Of a stretch of 64,000 nt of DNA, positions 9,342-18,917 are shown piece by piece. The notes beneath the pieces are model-generated. The model was given only the letters and a program-made list of their open reading frames with translations, searched no databases and was not told the DNA's origin. How positions within the stretch are numbered: position 1 is the stretch's first letter; each line of letters begins with the position of its first letter. Source of the stretch: Pedococcus aerophilus (GTDB lineage Bacteria; Actinomycetota; Actinomycetes; Actinomycetales; Dermatophilaceae). The stretch lies in assembly GCF_039532215.1 (NCBI RefSeq), contig NZ_BAAARN010000001.1, forward strand, positions 1,411,942 to 1,475,941, given 5' to 3'. The translations under genes and the position numbers were made by a program.

Positions 9342-10172
9342 TCAGGACTGCTCTCCCTCAGTGCTCGCAGCGGCTGCCGGGGCCGGGGCCTCGGTGGCGG
9401 GTGCTGCAGCAGCGGTCTCGGTGGCGGTGCCCTCCGGACGCTCGCGACGAGCGCGGGCCGGACGGTCGGCGCCATCACGACGCGGGCCACGGCTCGGGCG
9501 CGGCGCAGCAGCCTGCTGCTGGGCCAGCTCGCGAGCGGTGACGTCGCCCTTGTAGATCCACACCTTGACGCCGATGCGACCGAAGGTGGTGCGGGCCTCG
9601 TAGAAGCCGTAGTCGATCTGCGCACGCAGGGTGTGCAGCGGGACGCGACCCTCACGGTAGAACTCCGTGCGGGACATCTCGGCGCCGCCGAGGCGACCGG
9701 AGACCTGGACACGGATGCCCTTGGCGCCGGCGCGGGTGGCGGACTGCATGCCCTTGCGCATCGCACGACGGAACGACACACGAGCAGAGAGCTGCTCGGC
9801 GATGCCCTGGGCGACCAGCTGGGAGTCGACCTCGGGGTTCTTGACCTCGAGGATGTTCAGCTGCACCTGCTTGCCCGTGAGCTTCTCGAGCTCGCCACGG
9901 ATGCGGTCGGCCTCTGCGCCGCGCCGACCGATGACGATGCCGGGACGCGCGGTGTGGATGTCCACACGGACGCGGTCACGGGTGCGCTCGATCTCCACGC
10001 GGGAGATGCCGGCCCGCTCCATGCCCTCGGACATGAGCTTGCGGATGGCGACGTCTTCCTTGACGTAGTCGCGGTACCGCTGACCCTCCTTGGTGGAGTC
10101 AGCGAACCAGCGGCTCTTGTGCTCGGTGGTGATACCGAGGCGGAAGCCGTGCGGGTTGACCTTCTGGCCCAT
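9342..10172 (-). CDS. rpsC: 30S ribosomal protein S3
   Basis: S3 lies at the mRNA entry tunnel and binds RNA through a KH domain ([21 protein letters not shown], about residues 76-95). The family core ends near residue 212 with [11 protein letters not shown] low-complexity C-terminal tail of about 60 residues, first basic ([16 protein letters not shown]) then Ala/Pro/Glu-rich, brings the length to 276. Such tails are usual in actinobacteria but their job is unknown. The ATG overlaps the rplV stop by one base. Confidence 0.97.
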   Translation of the reverse strand: MGQKVNPHGFRLGITTEHKSRWFADSTKEGQRYRDYVKEDVAIRKLMSEGMERAGISRVEIERTRDRVRVDIHTARPGIVIGRRGAEADRIRGELEKLTGKQVQLNILEVKNPEVDSQLVAQGIAEQLSARVSFRRAMRKGMQSATRAGAKGIRVQVSGRLGGAEMSRTEFYREGRVPLHTLRAQIDYGFYEARTTFGRIGVKVWIYKGDVTARELAQQQAAAPRPSRGPRRDGADRPARARRERPEGTATETAAAAPATEAPAPAAAASTEGEQS

Positions 10173-10573
10173 TAGCGGGTGCCTCCCTTGGTGGTCTTCG
10201 GCGTGACGACCACGGTGATGTGGCTGGTCCGCTTGTTGATGCGGGCCGCGCGGCCCTGGGCACGCGGGCGGAACCGCTTCATCGTCGGGCCCTCGTCGAC
10301 GTAGGCGGCGCTGATGACGAGGTTGCGCTCGTCAAAGGCCTCCGACGCCTTGTCGGCCTTGACCCGGGCGTTGGCGATGGCGCTCTCGAGCACCTTCTGG
10401 ATCGGGTCGGACGCGGACTGCGGCGCGAACTTCAGCACGCCGATGGCCTCGACGGCCTGCTTGCCGCGGATGAGGTCGACGATGCGACGCGCCTTCTGGG
10501 GCGTGACGCGGACGGACCGCGCAATCGCCTTGGCTTCCATCACGTTGTCCTTGTTCTCGGTGGGGGCGGCCAT
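10172..10573 (-). CDS. rplV: 50S ribosomal protein L22
   Basis: L22 lines the exit tunnel; its loop forms the constriction with L4 and can carry macrolide-resistance changes. The 133-residue protein contains [20 protein letters not shown] and a loop-containing C terminus ([20 protein letters not shown]) with no obvious insertion. The ATG shares one base with the rpsS stop. Confidence 0.97.
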   Translation of the reverse strand: MAAPTENKDNVMEAKAIARSVRVTPQKARRIVDLIRGKQAVEAIGVLKFAPQSASDPIQKVLESAIANARVKADKASEAFDERNLVISAAYVDEGPTMKRFRPRAQGRAARINKRTSHITVVVTPKTTKGGTR

Positions 10574-10854
10574 CAGCGACGACGCCCCTTCTTGTCTTCC
10601 TTCACGTGACCCTTGAACGTGCGGGTCGGCGCGAACTCGCCGAGCTTGTGGCCGACCATCGACTCGGTGACGAACACCGGGACGTGCTTGCGGCCGTCGT
10701 GGACGGCGAAGGTGTGACCGAGCATGTCGGGGCTGATGACCGACCGACGTGACCAGGTCTTGATGACTGTCTTGGTGCCCGCTTCGTTCTGGACGTCGAC
10801 CTTCTTCTGAAGGTGGCCGTCGATGAAGGGGCCCTTCTTCAAGCTACGAGGCAT
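10573..10854 (-). CDS. rpsS: 30S ribosomal protein S19
   Basis: S19 works with S13 in the head of the small subunit. It has the usual 93 residues, begins [19 protein letters not shown] and contains [20 protein letters not shown] followed by RTFKGH. It lies 18 bases after rplB and overlaps rplV. Confidence 0.97.
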   Translation of the reverse strand: MPRSLKKGPFIDGHLQKKVDVQNEAGTKTVIKTWSRRSVISPDMLGHTFAVHDGRKHVPVFVTESMVGHKLGEFAPTRTFKGHVKEDKKGRRR

Positions 10855-10872
10855 GGTTTCTCAGGCTCCTTC

Positions 10873-11709
10873 TCAGCGCTTCTTGCCAGTACGACGGCGA
10901 CGGACGATCATCTTGTCGCTCGGCTTGCCGGGGCGGCGGGTGCGGCCCTCGGCCTGTCCCCACGGGCTGACCGGGTGGCGTCCACCGGAGGTCTTGCCCT
11001 CTCCACCACCGTGCGGGTGGTCGACCGGGTTCATGGCGACACCACGGACGGTCGGGCGCTTGCCCTTCCACCGCATGCGGCCGGCCTTGCCCCAGTTGAT
11101 GTTGGACTGCTCGGCGTTGCCCACCTCGCCGACCGTGGCGCGGCAGCGCAGGTCGACGTTGCGGATCTCGCCGGACGGCATACGCAGCTGGGCGTAGGGG
11201 CCGTCCTTGGCGACGAGCTGCACACGCACACCAGCCGAACGGGCGATCTTCGCGCCGCCACCGGGCTTGAGCTCGACGGCGTGGATGACCGTACCGGTCG
11301 GGATGTTGCGCAGCGGCAGGCTGTTGCCGGGCTTGATGTCGGCACCGGGGCCGTTCTCGATGTTGGCGCCCTGCTCCAGGCCACGAGGGGCCAGGATGTA
11401 GCGCTTCTCACCGTCGGCGTAGTGCAGCAGGGCGATGCGTGCGGTGCGGTTGGGGTCGTACTCGATGTGAGCGACCTTGGCCGGCACGCCGTCCTTGTCG
11501 TGGCGACGGAAGTCGATGACGCGGTATGCGCGCTTGTGACCTCCACCGATGTGACGGGTCGTGATGCGGCCGTTGCTGTTGCGTCCACCGGACTTGGTCA
11601 GTGGACGAACCAGCGACTTCTCCGGAGTGGAGCGCGTGACCTCGACGAAGTCGGCAACGCTGGAGCCTCGACGGCCAGGCGTCGTCGGCTTGTACTTGCG
11701 GATACCCAT
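10873..11709 (-). CDS. rplB: 50S ribosomal protein L2
   Basis: L2 is needed for subunit joining and for peptidyl transfer. The 278-residue protein starts [20 protein letters not shown]. The conserved [20 protein letters not shown] loop holds the histidine near the catalytic centre. It follows rplW after 35 bases and precedes rpsS. Confidence 0.97.
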   Translation of the reverse strand: MGIRKYKPTTPGRRGSSVADFVEVTRSTPEKSLVRPLTKSGGRNSNGRITTRHIGGGHKRAYRVIDFRRHDKDGVPAKVAHIEYDPNRTARIALLHYADGEKRYILAPRGLEQGANIENGPGADIKPGNSLPLRNIPTGTVIHAVELKPGGGAKIARSAGVRVQLVAKDGPYAQLRMPSGEIRNVDLRCRATVGEVGNAEQSNINWGKAGRMRWKGKRPTVRGVAMNPVDHPHGGGEGKTSGGRHPVSPWGQAEGRTRRPGKPSDKMIVRRRRTGKKR

Positions 11710-11744
11710 GTTTGAAAGTCCCTAACGTCTCTTCAGCGTCCTGG

Positions 11745-12050
11745 TCAGGCGCCGGCACCGAAGATGTCGATCGAGCCCTCGCGGAGGGTGACGATCGCAC
11801 GCTTGGTGTCCTTGCGCTTGCCGATGCCGAACCGCGTGCGACGGGTCTTGCCGACACGGTTGAGGGTGTGCACGGAGTCGACCTTGACACCGAAGACACG
11901 CTCAACGGCGATCTTGATCTCGGTCTTGTTGGCCCGCGGGTCGACGATGAAGGTGTACTTGCCCTGGTCGAGCAGCGAGTACGACTTCTCGGAAACGACC
12001 GGAGCGATCAGGATGTCGCGGGGGTCCTTGCCTGCAGCGAGCGTGCTCAC
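11745..12050 (-). CDS. rplW: 50S ribosomal protein L23
   Basis: L23 is the main docking point for trigger factor and SRP at the tunnel exit. The 101-residue product contains [21 protein letters not shown] and [20 protein letters not shown]. It starts with GTG at 12050, overlapping the rplD stop by four bases (GTGA). Confidence 0.96.
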   Translation of the reverse strand: MSTLAAGKDPRDILIAPVVSEKSYSLLDQGKYTFIVDPRANKTEIKIAVERVFGVKVDSVHTLNRVGKTRRTRFGIGKRKDTKRAIVTLREGSIDIFGAGA

Positions 12051-12847
12051 TTGCTCTCCTCCTCATCCGCAGACTCGGCGGCCTTGGCAGCCTTCGTCGT
12101 CTTCGCGGGCTTGTCAGCCTTGTCGGCCTTGGCAGCCTTCGCCGGCTTCTCGGCCTTGTCAGCCTTCTTCTCGGCCTTCTTGGCGGCGGGCTTCTCGGCC
12201 GCGGCGGGCTCTGCAGCCTCGACCTCGATCTCGATGACGCCACCCACGGGCTGGGCACCGGAGACGAACGCCTCCAGGGCAGCCGTGGTGAAGACCACGT
12301 CGTCCGACATCAGCACGTCGTACGTGTTGAGCTGGTCGGCCGCGAGGACGTGGATGCCCTCGAGGTTGCGCACCGACTTCAGCGACACGAGGTCGCTGCG
12401 GTCGAGCACGACGAGGATGTTGGTCCGCGTGGTGAGACCAGCCAGCAGGGCCGCGGCGTCCTTGGTGGACGGAGCAGCAGCGGTGACCAGCGAGTCGACC
12501 ACGTGGACGCGACCGTTGCGGGCCCGGTCGGAGAGGGCGCCACGCAGGGCGGCGGCCTTCATCTTCTTGGGCGTCCGCTGCGAGTAGTCACGCGGCTGCG
12601 GGCCGTGGACGATGCCACCGCCGGCGAACTGCGGGGCGCGGGTCGAGCCCTGACGGGCGCGACCGGTGCCCTTCTGGCGGTAGGGCTTGCGCCCACCGCC
12701 GCGGACCTCGCCGCGGGTCTTGGTCGAGTGCGTGCCCTGACGAGCGGCAGCCATCTGTGCGACGACGACCTGGTGGATCAGCGGCACGTTGACCTGGACG
12801 TCGAAGATCTCGGCGGGCAGGTCAGCAGCGACAGTCTTGGTAGCCAT
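12047..12847 (-). CDS. rplD: 50S ribosomal protein L4
   Basis: L4 lines the exit tunnel and in some bacteria represses its own S10 operon. The core (about residues 1-215) includes [20 protein letters not shown] and the tunnel-loop [20 protein letters not shown]. After it comes a tail of about 50 residues made almost only of Lys, Ala, Asp and Glu, ending DEEESK, which brings the length to 266. Neighbours are rplC five bases upstream and rplW overlapping downstream. Confidence 0.97.
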   Translation of the reverse strand: MATKTVAADLPAEIFDVQVNVPLIHQVVVAQMAAARQGTHSTKTRGEVRGGGRKPYRQKGTGRARQGSTRAPQFAGGGIVHGPQPRDYSQRTPKKMKAAALRGALSDRARNGRVHVVDSLVTAAAPSTKDAAALLAGLTTRTNILVVLDRSDLVSLKSVRNLEGIHVLAADQLNTYDVLMSDDVVFTTAALEAFVSGAQPVGGVIEIEVEAAEPAAAEKPAAKKAEKKADKAEKPAKAAKADKADKPAKTTKAAKAAESADEEESK

Positions 12848-12852
12848 GATGA

Positions 12853-13509
12853 TCAGGCTCCCTTCGCGGCCGTGCGGACGAGGACGGTGCCGCCGCGGGG
12901 GCCGGGAACGGCACCCTTGACGAGCAGCAGGCCGCGCTCGACGTCCACGGCGTGGATCGTGAGGTTCTGGGTGGTCTGACGCACGCCGCCCATCCGGCCG
13001 GCCATGCGCATGCCCTTGAAGACGCGACCCGGGGTGGCGCAGCCACCGATCGAGCCCGGCTTGCGGTGGTTCTTGTGCGCACCGTGGGAGGAGCTGACGC
13101 CGTGGAAGCCGTGACGCTTCATGACACCGGCGAAGCCCTTGCCCTTGGTGGTGCCGGTGACGTCGATGTCCTGGCCGGCCTCGAAGGTCTCGACCGTGAC
13201 TTCCTGGCCGAGCGAGTACTCGGCGGCGTCAGCGGTGCGGAGCTCCACGAGGTGGCGACGCGGGGTCACGCCGGCCTTCTCGAAGTGGCCGGTGAGGGGC
13301 TTGGTCACCTTGCGGGGGTCGATCGCGCCGAACGCGATCTGGACGGCGGCATAGCCGTCGGTGGCGGCGTCGCGCACCTGCGTGACGACGCAGGGGCCAG
13401 CCTCGATGACGGTGACGGGGATGAGCCGGTTCTCGGCGTCCCACACCTGGGTCATGCCGAGCTTCTTGCCCAGCACACCCTTCACGGTCTTGGTAGCAGT
13501 GTCGGTCAT
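12853..13509 (-). CDS. rplC: 50S ribosomal protein L3
   Basis: L3 is an early-assembly protein with a loop reaching the peptidyl-transferase centre. The 218-residue product contains [33 protein letters not shown] and the loop [20 protein letters not shown]. It follows rpsJ after 11 bases. The N terminus begins [16 protein letters not shown]. Confidence 0.97.
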   Translation of the reverse strand: MTDTATKTVKGVLGKKLGMTQVWDAENRLIPVTVIEAGPCVVTQVRDAATDGYAAVQIAFGAIDPRKVTKPLTGHFEKAGVTPRRHLVELRTADAAEYSLGQEVTVETFEAGQDIDVTGTTKGKGFAGVMKRHGFHGVSSSHGAHKNHRKPGSIGGCATPGRVFKGMRMAGRMGGVRQTTQNLTIHAVDVERGLLLVKGAVPGPRGGTVLVRTAAKGA

Positions 13510-13520
13510 TGTCGCCAGCC

Positions 13521-13829
13521 TCAGAGCTTGATCTCGATGTTGACGTCAGCCGGCAGGTCGAGACGCATCAGCGAGTCGACGGCCTTCGGCGTCGGGTCGA
13601 TGATGTCGATCAAGCGCTTGTGGGTGCGCATCTCGAAGTGCTCGCGGCTGTCCTTGTACTTGTGCGGCGAACGGATGACCACGAAGACATTCTTCTCCGT
13701 GGGCAGCGGCACTGGGCCGACCACCGTCGCGCCAGCACGGGTGACCGTGTCGACAATCTTGCGCGCCGAGTTGTCGATGACCTCGTGGTCATACGACTTC
13801 AAGCGGATGCGGATCTTCTGTCCCGCCAT
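13521..13829 (-). CDS. rpsJ: 30S ribosomal protein S10 (NusE)
   Basis: S10 belongs to the small-subunit head and, as NusE, takes part in transcription antitermination with NusB and NusG. The 102-residue product, the normal length, begins [19 protein letters not shown] and contains [20 protein letters not shown]. It is the first gene of the S10 operon. A 25-nt leader element shared with rpsL lies 52 bases upstream at 13881-13905. Confidence 0.97.
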   Translation of the reverse strand: MAGQKIRIRLKSYDHEVIDNSARKIVDTVTRAGATVVGPVPLPTEKNVFVVIRSPHKYKDSREHFEMRTHKRLIDIIDPTPKAVDSLMRLDLPADVNIEIKL

Positions 13830-14355
13830 CTCCGTTACGTCTCTCTCTCGCCGAACATCTAACCGGCCCTGTGGTCTTCTCCGACCCCCGCGGTCGGGTG
13901 TGTCGCACCCGCTTCGCGGTCCGGCGACATGCGTTTTCACGCAGTGGTCACGCAGATCGGATAGTTTCCGGCAGAGCCGGGGCTTGCGCTTCCCTGGAGT
14001 GTCGCCCCGAGCGCGTAGGCACTCGGTTCGAGGTGTGTCACCGGGGGTGGCGGCGTCGACATGGGTCAACGGCGCGCGTCAAGCAACCGGTCCAGTGTGC
14101 CAGAGCCCCCCGCGACCTACCAAATCGAGGTCCAGCGGCTCGGCAACTGTGGCCTCGTGGCGCGTCGCGCCACGTCCACCCACCCTACGGCCTCCCTTGC
14201 CGCGCGCCGACCAGTGCTGCGGGTGGCCACCTCCGCGCAATGCCGGTACGGCGCCATACGACTCACGGTGAGCACTCGCGGCTGTTGCCGGGACGGGACG
14301 CAGGACGGCCACCGTCCGGGGGGAACGGTGGGCGTCGCCGGTGGCAGCCGGGTCG
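13830..14355. other. S10 operon upstream region, 526 bp
   Basis: No gene is supported. The part next to rpsJ holds the leader hairpin at 13881-13905. Further up, GGATAG (13955-13960) could read as a minus-strand -10, but no matching -35 was found, so the promoter is not assigned. The far end (14303-14317) has a short 6-bp hairpin, GGACGG/CCGTCC, which may belong to the 3' end of the gene at 14356-14958. Confidence 0.5.
13881..13905 (-). promoter_or_regulatory. leader hairpin shared with rpsL
   Basis: Read on the minus strand, the outer arms CGAC/GTCG and inner arms CCCG/CGGG enclose the loop ACCG. The same 25 bases occur at 23395-23419 upstream of rpsL with only two changes, both in the loop (AGTG). 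Both copies lie in the 5' leader, 52 and 82 bases before the start codon. An RNA element for shared control of ribosomal operons, or a nut-like antitermination site, would fit; neither is shown. Confidence 0.65.
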
Positions 14356-14958
14356 TCAGGGGCGGGGACCACCCAGCACGCCGGCCTCGAAGGCCTTGAG
14401 GACCGAGGCCTTGTCCGCTGCGGTGAGCTTCCCGTCCTCGACGGCGGTGTCGAGCCGGCTCGACAGCTCGGTCTTCCGGGCGGCCTCGCGGTCGGCCCTG
14501 ACGGCGTCGAAGGCTGCCTGGACCTTGGCCTCGGACAGGCCCAGCTCCTTGGCCAGCGCGCTGGTGCGCGCCTTCTCCCTGGCGGTCCGCTCGGCCTCGG
14601 TGGGCGGGGTCGGCTTGGTCCCCTCGGTGGGCGGGGTGGGCGCCTTGTCGGGCCGGCTCGCCTCACGGACGGCGTCCAGAGCCGCCTTCACCTTGGCCTC
14701 GGTGACGCCGAGCTCCTTGGCCAGCGCCGCGGCGTCGGCCCCGCCGGGACCGTGTCCACGACCACCGGGACCACCGGGACCACCGGGGCCCTTGCCCGCC
14801 GGGGTGTCGGCGTCGGGCTGGGCCGGAGCCGAGCTGCTGGTGCTGCTCGGGGCCGGTGTGGTCGTGTCTGCCAGGGCCTGGCTGGCCCCGATCCCCGCGG
14901 CGATGGCGGCGACGCCTGCCGCCCCGGCGATCTTCACGGACGTGCGGACTGGAGACAT
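14356..14958 (-). CDS. secreted protein with two helical repeats
   Basis: Function not recognised. The 200-residue product has an N-terminal signal-like segment (VKIAGAAGVAAIAAGIGASQ) with a likely AxA cleavage near residue 30. A Ser/Thr/Pro/Gly-rich linker follows. Two copies of a 20-residue helical unit come next: LAKELGVTEAKVKAALDAVR at 79-98 and LAKELGLSEAKVQAAFDAVR at 135-154. The C-terminal helix contains GKLTAADKASVLKAFEAG. The two units look like a DNA-binding-like or protein-contact helix pair found in many actinobacterial secreted proteins. GAGAGGAACC precedes the ATG at 14958. It stands alone between the S10 operon and a divergently read oxidase gene. Confidence 0.7.
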   Translation of the reverse strand: MSPVRTSVKIAGAAGVAAIAAGIGASQALADTTTPAPSSTSSSAPAQPDADTPAGKGPGGPGGPGGRGHGPGGADAAALAKELGVTEAKVKAALDAVREASRPDKAPTPPTEGTKPTPPTEAERTAREKARTSALAKELGLSEAKVQAAFDAVRADREAARKTELSSRLDTAVEDGKLTAADKASVLKAFEAGVLGGPRP

Positions 14959-15217
14959 GCGTGGTTCCTCTCGTGGTGGGGACGGCCTCTGCGACGCCCC
15001 TGCAGTCCACCCACCGTGCGCAGCACGCCTTGCGCCCAGCCGTGAGCCACCTGTCAGCCACCTGTCAGCCGTCGGGCGCACCCACAGGTTCCCGTGCCGC
15101 GCAGCCGGTTTCGCGCTCGTGGGCCGTGGCCGTCGTCTGCGCGGGGTGCGAGGACGGCGGGAGGCCGGCACCCTCGCCACTCCCCCACGGTGCCGACCCC
15201 GGTGACAGGATCGGCGC

Positions 15218-16537
15218 ATGACGCCGACGACCACGACCGCCCCGGACCCCGCCGCCGCCTCCGTGGGTCCCGGGCGCAGGCGACAGGCACTCATCTACCG
15301 CGCGGGGGTCCTCGGGCGCCGACCGGCCGTCCCCACGGACGCGGCGGAGCTCGAGCGCCGGGCCACGGCGGCGATGGCTCCCCGCGCCCGGGCCTACGTC
15401 GGAGGCGGCGCAGGGGGCGGTGCAACCGTCCGCGCCAACCGCGCTGCCTTCGACCGACGCGAGCTGGTCCCCCGCATGGCGACCGGCCGCACGAGCCGTG
15501 ACCTCTCCACGACGCTCCTGGGCCACCGGCTGCCGACTCCCCTGCTCCTGGCTCCCATCGGTGCCGCCGGCGTCGTCGCGAGGGGCAGCGACCTCGCCGT
15601 CGCCCGGGCTGCGGCCGGCTGCGGCGTGCCCTACATCGTGTCGAACCAGGGGTGCTCACCCATGGAGGAGGTCGCCGCGGCCCTCGACGGCGCCCCGTGG
15701 TGGTTCCAGCTCTACTGGTCGACCGACGAGCTGCTCGTCGACAGCCTGCTGCACCGGGCCGAGGCCGCCGGTGCCGCGGCAGTCGTCGTCACCCTCGACA
15801 CCACGATGCTCGGCTGGCGTCCCCAGGACCTCAACCTCGGGTCGCTGCCGTTCTCCCAGGGGATCGGCATCGCCCAGTACACCTCGGACCCCCGCTTCCA
15901 GGAGATCGTCCGCGAACGGGTGGCGGCGAAGGCCGCGTCCGGTCGGGGAGAGGACGTCAAGGTCACGCTCGGTGCCGTACGGTCGCTGCTGTCCATCAGC
16001 CGCGAGCACCCGGGGTCGTTGCGCGAGAACCTCCGCTCGGCTGCGCCCCGCGCCGCGGTCGAGACCTTCCTCGACATCTACTCCAACCCGGGGCTGTCGT
16101 GGGATGCGCTCGCCAGCCTGTCCCGGCGCACCACCCTGCCGATCCTGCTCAAGGGGATCCTGCACCCCGACGATGCCCGCAGGGCGGCCGAGCTCGGCGT
16201 GAGCGGCATCGTCGTGAGCAACCACGGCGGTCGCCAGGTCGACGGCGCGATCGCCTCCCTCGACGCCCTGGGACCGATCCGGGAGGCGGTCGGCCCCGGT
16301 ATGCCGCTCGTGCTCGACAGCGGGGTCCGCACCGGGTCGGACGTGGTCAAGGCGCTCGCCTGCGGCGCCGACGCAGTGGCGGTGGGTCGCCCCTACGTCT
16401 ACGGCCTGGCCCTCGCCGGGCAGGACGGGGTGCGGGACGTCATCGAGAACGTCGTCGCCGAGCTCGACCTCACGCTCGGCCTGTGCGGGATCGGCGCCGT
16501 GGACGAGGTCGGGCCGCACGTCCTGCGCGCGGACTGA
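15218..16537 (+). CDS. FMN-dependent 2-hydroxy-acid oxidase
   Basis: Oxidises a short-chain 2-hydroxy acid, probably lactate, with FMN as cofactor; the family includes lactate 2-monooxygenase, lactate oxidase and L-lactate dehydrogenase LldD. The 439-residue protein covers the full TIM barrel. The active-site motif SNHGGRQVDG places the catalytic His and substrate-binding Arg at about residues 336 and 339, and FMN-binding segments PIGAAGV, LKGILHPDDA and DSGVRTGSDVVKAL are present. An extra N-terminal arm of about 60 residues and the long loop around residues 205-270 favour the lactate 2-monooxygenase group. It runs opposite to its neighbours and ends 12 bases from the convergent phosphoesterase gene. 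Substrate remains inferred. Confidence 0.88.
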   Translation: MTPTTTTAPDPAAASVGPGRRRQALIYRAGVLGRRPAVPTDAAELERRATAAMAPRARAYVGGGAGGGATVRANRAAFDRRELVPRMATGRTSRDLSTTLLGHRLPTPLLLAPIGAAGVVARGSDLAVARAAAGCGVPYIVSNQGCSPMEEVAAALDGAPWWFQLYWSTDELLVDSLLHRAEAAGAAAVVVTLDTTMLGWRPQDLNLGSLPFSQGIGIAQYTSDPRFQEIVRERVAAKAASGRGEDVKVTLGAVRSLLSISREHPGSLRENLRSAAPRAAVETFLDIYSNPGLSWDALASLSRRTTLPILLKGILHPDDARRAAELGVSGIVVSNHGGRQVDGAIASLDALGPIREAVGPGMPLVLDSGVRTGSDVVKALACGADAVAVGRPYVYGLALAGQDGVRDVIENVVAELDLTLGLCGIGAVDEVGPHVLRAD

Positions 16538-16549
16538 TCCTTCGGCCGC

Positions 16550-18724
16550 TCACGGCGAGGGGTTCACCACCAGGTCGTCGACCGACGTCGTGATGGGTGC
16601 GTTCGTCGCCGAGCCGGACAGGTAGCCGTAGAGGCCAAGGCTGCCAGCCGCTTGGAATCCCGTCGTGGAGTCGGTCGCCGTCTTCTGCCAGGTCGTCGGC
16701 TCCGTGGTCCCTGCCTTCCACAACCGGGCGCGCAGGGTGGTCGGTGAGGTGCCGACCACCTGCACGCGCACCTTGAGCTGCTCCCCCGCCGCCACGGTGG
16801 TCCCGCTGATCGTGGTCTCCGCGGCCAGTGCGGTCTCGGCCCCTGCCGTCGTCGCGCGCTGCAGGGACAGCCCGACGCTGCCGTTCGCGAGAAGGTGCAC
16901 CTTGGCCCGGTAGTCGCCGGCGGCCGGCACCCGCCGGCCCAGCACCGACAGGTAGTGGCCGCTGCCGGTGGGCACCTTGTCGAGGGAGTAGGTGGTGAGC
17001 AGGTCCACCCCTGACGAGCTGACCGACCCCAGCACCACCGTCTGGCCGCTGCCCGCACCGAGGCGCAACCGGCCGAAGCCACCACCGACGGACAGGTTCG
17101 CCGCGGCGCCGGTCGAGGTCCAGGCACCGCCGGTGTCGGCGTTGCCCCACCCGCTGGCCAGGGTGCGGCCGAAGGCGTCAGCCGCGACGACCGTGACCGG
17201 GGGTGGCGGTGCCGTGACGGTCACCGCCGTCGTCGTGGTGCCGGTGGCCCCCTGGTTGTCCGTGACGGTGAGCCGGACCGTGTAGGTGCCGGCGGCCGCG
17301 TAGGCGTGCACCGGCGAGGCCGTGGTGGCGGTGGCCCCGTCGCCGAACTGCCAGGCCCACGAGGCGACGGTGCCGTCGGGGTCGGTCGAGGGGCCGGCGT
17401 CGAACGCGCAGCTCAGGTCGTCACAGTCCCTGGTGAAGCCCGCCGTCGGGGCCTGGTTCGCCGCTGCCACCGTCACCGACGTCGTCGTGGTGGCCGTGGC
17501 TCCGTCGTCGTCGGTCACGGTGAGGGTGATCGGGTACGTGCCGGGGGCGGCATACGTGTGTGAGGCGGTCTGGCCGGAACCGGTGGTCGCGTCGCCCCAC
17601 TGCCAGGCCCAGGTCGTGATCGTCCCGTCGGGGTCGCCCGAGGCCGTGGCATCCGCGGTGCAGGCGAGCTGCGCGCAGGACGGGGTGAAGACCGCGACCG
17701 GGTCCTGGTTGGCCGGTGGGGGTCCGGCCGCGATGGTGAACGCATCGGTGAAGGTACCGCCCGACGCCCGGACGAAGGAGGCGTCCAACCGGGTCGCGGT
17801 GGCCGAGACGTCCAGGACGCCCCAGGTGGGGTTCTGGTTGAGCCCCGACGACGAGACGAAGTAGCCGACCTCGGGGTCGGCCGCGTTGACGTTGCGCAGG
17901 TTGATGCCACCCGTGCCGACCGTGGCGAAGACCGTGCCCGCGCCCTTGAGGAGGCTGTCGTCGGAGTCGACGACGCAGGCGCTGCTGAAGGCGCCCGGCG
18001 AGATGGCCGTGCACCCGGGACGCGTCGCCAGCTGCTTGGTGCGCTGGTAGAGGTGCTCGTGCCCGGACAGGACGAGGTCCACCTTCTTGTCGACGAGGAG
18101 GTTGAGCAGTGCCGCGCCCGGATCGCATGCGTAGTCGCCCAAGCTCAGGCAGGGCTTGTGCATCGAGACCACGACCCACGGGATGCCGGCCGCGCGCGCC
18201 GAGTCGATGGCCGCCGCCGTCCACAGGTAGCGCGGCGACCCTGCGGCGTACGACCACGTGCTGTCGGGGAAGGGCAGATCCGGCGAGATGTTGACGAACC
18301 GCACCAGCGGCGCCGCCTGCGGGACGTCCACGAAGTACTGCCGACCATAGGTGCCCCTGACCCCCGGCAGCTGGTTGGGCAGGCAGGCCGAGAAGTCGTT
18401 GATGTTGCCGTTCTGGCCGTTGCTCTCGTGGTTGCCGGACAGCAGCTGGAACGGATACCCCTCGCCGACCCCGGTCTTGACGAGGTCGCACCACTGCTGC
18501 TCGGCACCGACGGCACCGTAGGAGAGGTCGCCGAGCGCCAGGTGCAGGTCGTTGTCGAGCCCCCCGATGGTGCTGAACACCGACTGGGCCGCAGCCGAGG
18601 ACGAGAAGTCGCCTGCAGCGCTGAACCGCACCGTCGGGTCGCCCGGTGCCGAGGACACCGGGAGGGCCACTGCTGTCAGGAGCACCGCCGCGGCAAGGAC
18701 CACGCGACGTCGACGACCCGTCAT
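16550..18724 (-). CDS. secreted metallophosphoesterase with PKD domains
   Basis: A secreted calcineurin-type phosphoesterase. The ATG at 18724 gives a signal peptide (RRRRVVLAAAVLLTAVALPVSS). Metal ligands appear in the usual order: AAGDF (about 38), GDLSYG (about 67), GNHES (about 97), VSMHKP and SGHEHLYQR (about 240). Two PKD domains follow (about residues 355-520), each with the WxFGDG-type WAWQWGD or WAWQFGDG and a HTY/HAY motif. A C-terminal jelly-roll-like region of about 200 residues ends the 724-residue protein. Purple-acid-phosphatase-like or alkaline phosphodiesterase activity on extracellular phosphate esters is plausible; the PKD part probably mediates surface or polymer contact. 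It is convergent with the oxidase gene. Confidence 0.88.
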   Translation of the reverse strand: MTGRRRRVVLAAAVLLTAVALPVSSAPGDPTVRFSAAGDFSSSAAAQSVFSTIGGLDNDLHLALGDLSYGAVGAEQQWCDLVKTGVGEGYPFQLLSGNHESNGQNGNINDFSACLPNQLPGVRGTYGRQYFVDVPQAAPLVRFVNISPDLPFPDSTWSYAAGSPRYLWTAAAIDSARAAGIPWVVVSMHKPCLSLGDYACDPGAALLNLLVDKKVDLVLSGHEHLYQRTKQLATRPGCTAISPGAFSSACVVDSDDSLLKGAGTVFATVGTGGINLRNVNAADPEVGYFVSSSGLNQNPTWGVLDVSATATRLDASFVRASGGTFTDAFTIAAGPPPANQDPVAVFTPSCAQLACTADATASGDPDGTITTWAWQWGDATTGSGQTASHTYAAPGTYPITLTVTDDDGATATTTTSVTVAAANQAPTAGFTRDCDDLSCAFDAGPSTDPDGTVASWAWQFGDGATATTASPVHAYAAAGTYTVRLTVTDNQGATGTTTTAVTVTAPPPPVTVVAADAFGRTLASGWGNADTGGAWTSTGAAANLSVGGGFGRLRLGAGSGQTVVLGSVSSSGVDLLTTYSLDKVPTGSGHYLSVLGRRVPAAGDYRAKVHLLANGSVGLSLQRATTAGAETALAAETTISGTTVAAGEQLKVRVQVVGTSPTTLRARLWKAGTTEPTTWQKTATDSTTGFQAAGSLGLYGYLSGSATNAPITTSVDDLVVNPSP

Positions 18725-18862
18725 GCCGCTGACGCTAGGACTCTGGCGACCGACACACCTCCCCCACCGGGCGTAGGCCGGACAGCACCATCGCGGCATA
18801 CCGGACACCCGCGCCCGATCTTGCGACCGTCCGCGTCTCCCCCTCGGTGTCCGGCAACGGCA

Positions 18863-18894
18863 GAGGGCCCCGCAGCCGAAGCTGCGGGCCCCTC
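18863..18894 (-). terminator. tuf terminator hairpin
   Basis: GAGGGCCCCGCAG (18863-18875) pairs with CTGCGGGCCCCTC (18882-18894) with one mismatch around a 6-base loop. It begins 23 bases after the tuf stop and would close the str operon. Confidence 0.75.
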
Positions 18895-18917
18895 AGTGGT
18901 GCTGTGGTGACGTCAGA

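Noticed and set aside
13955-13980. Possible S10 operon promoter around GGATAG
   Set aside because: A -10 could be read on the minus strand, but no acceptable -35 at 16-19 bases was found.
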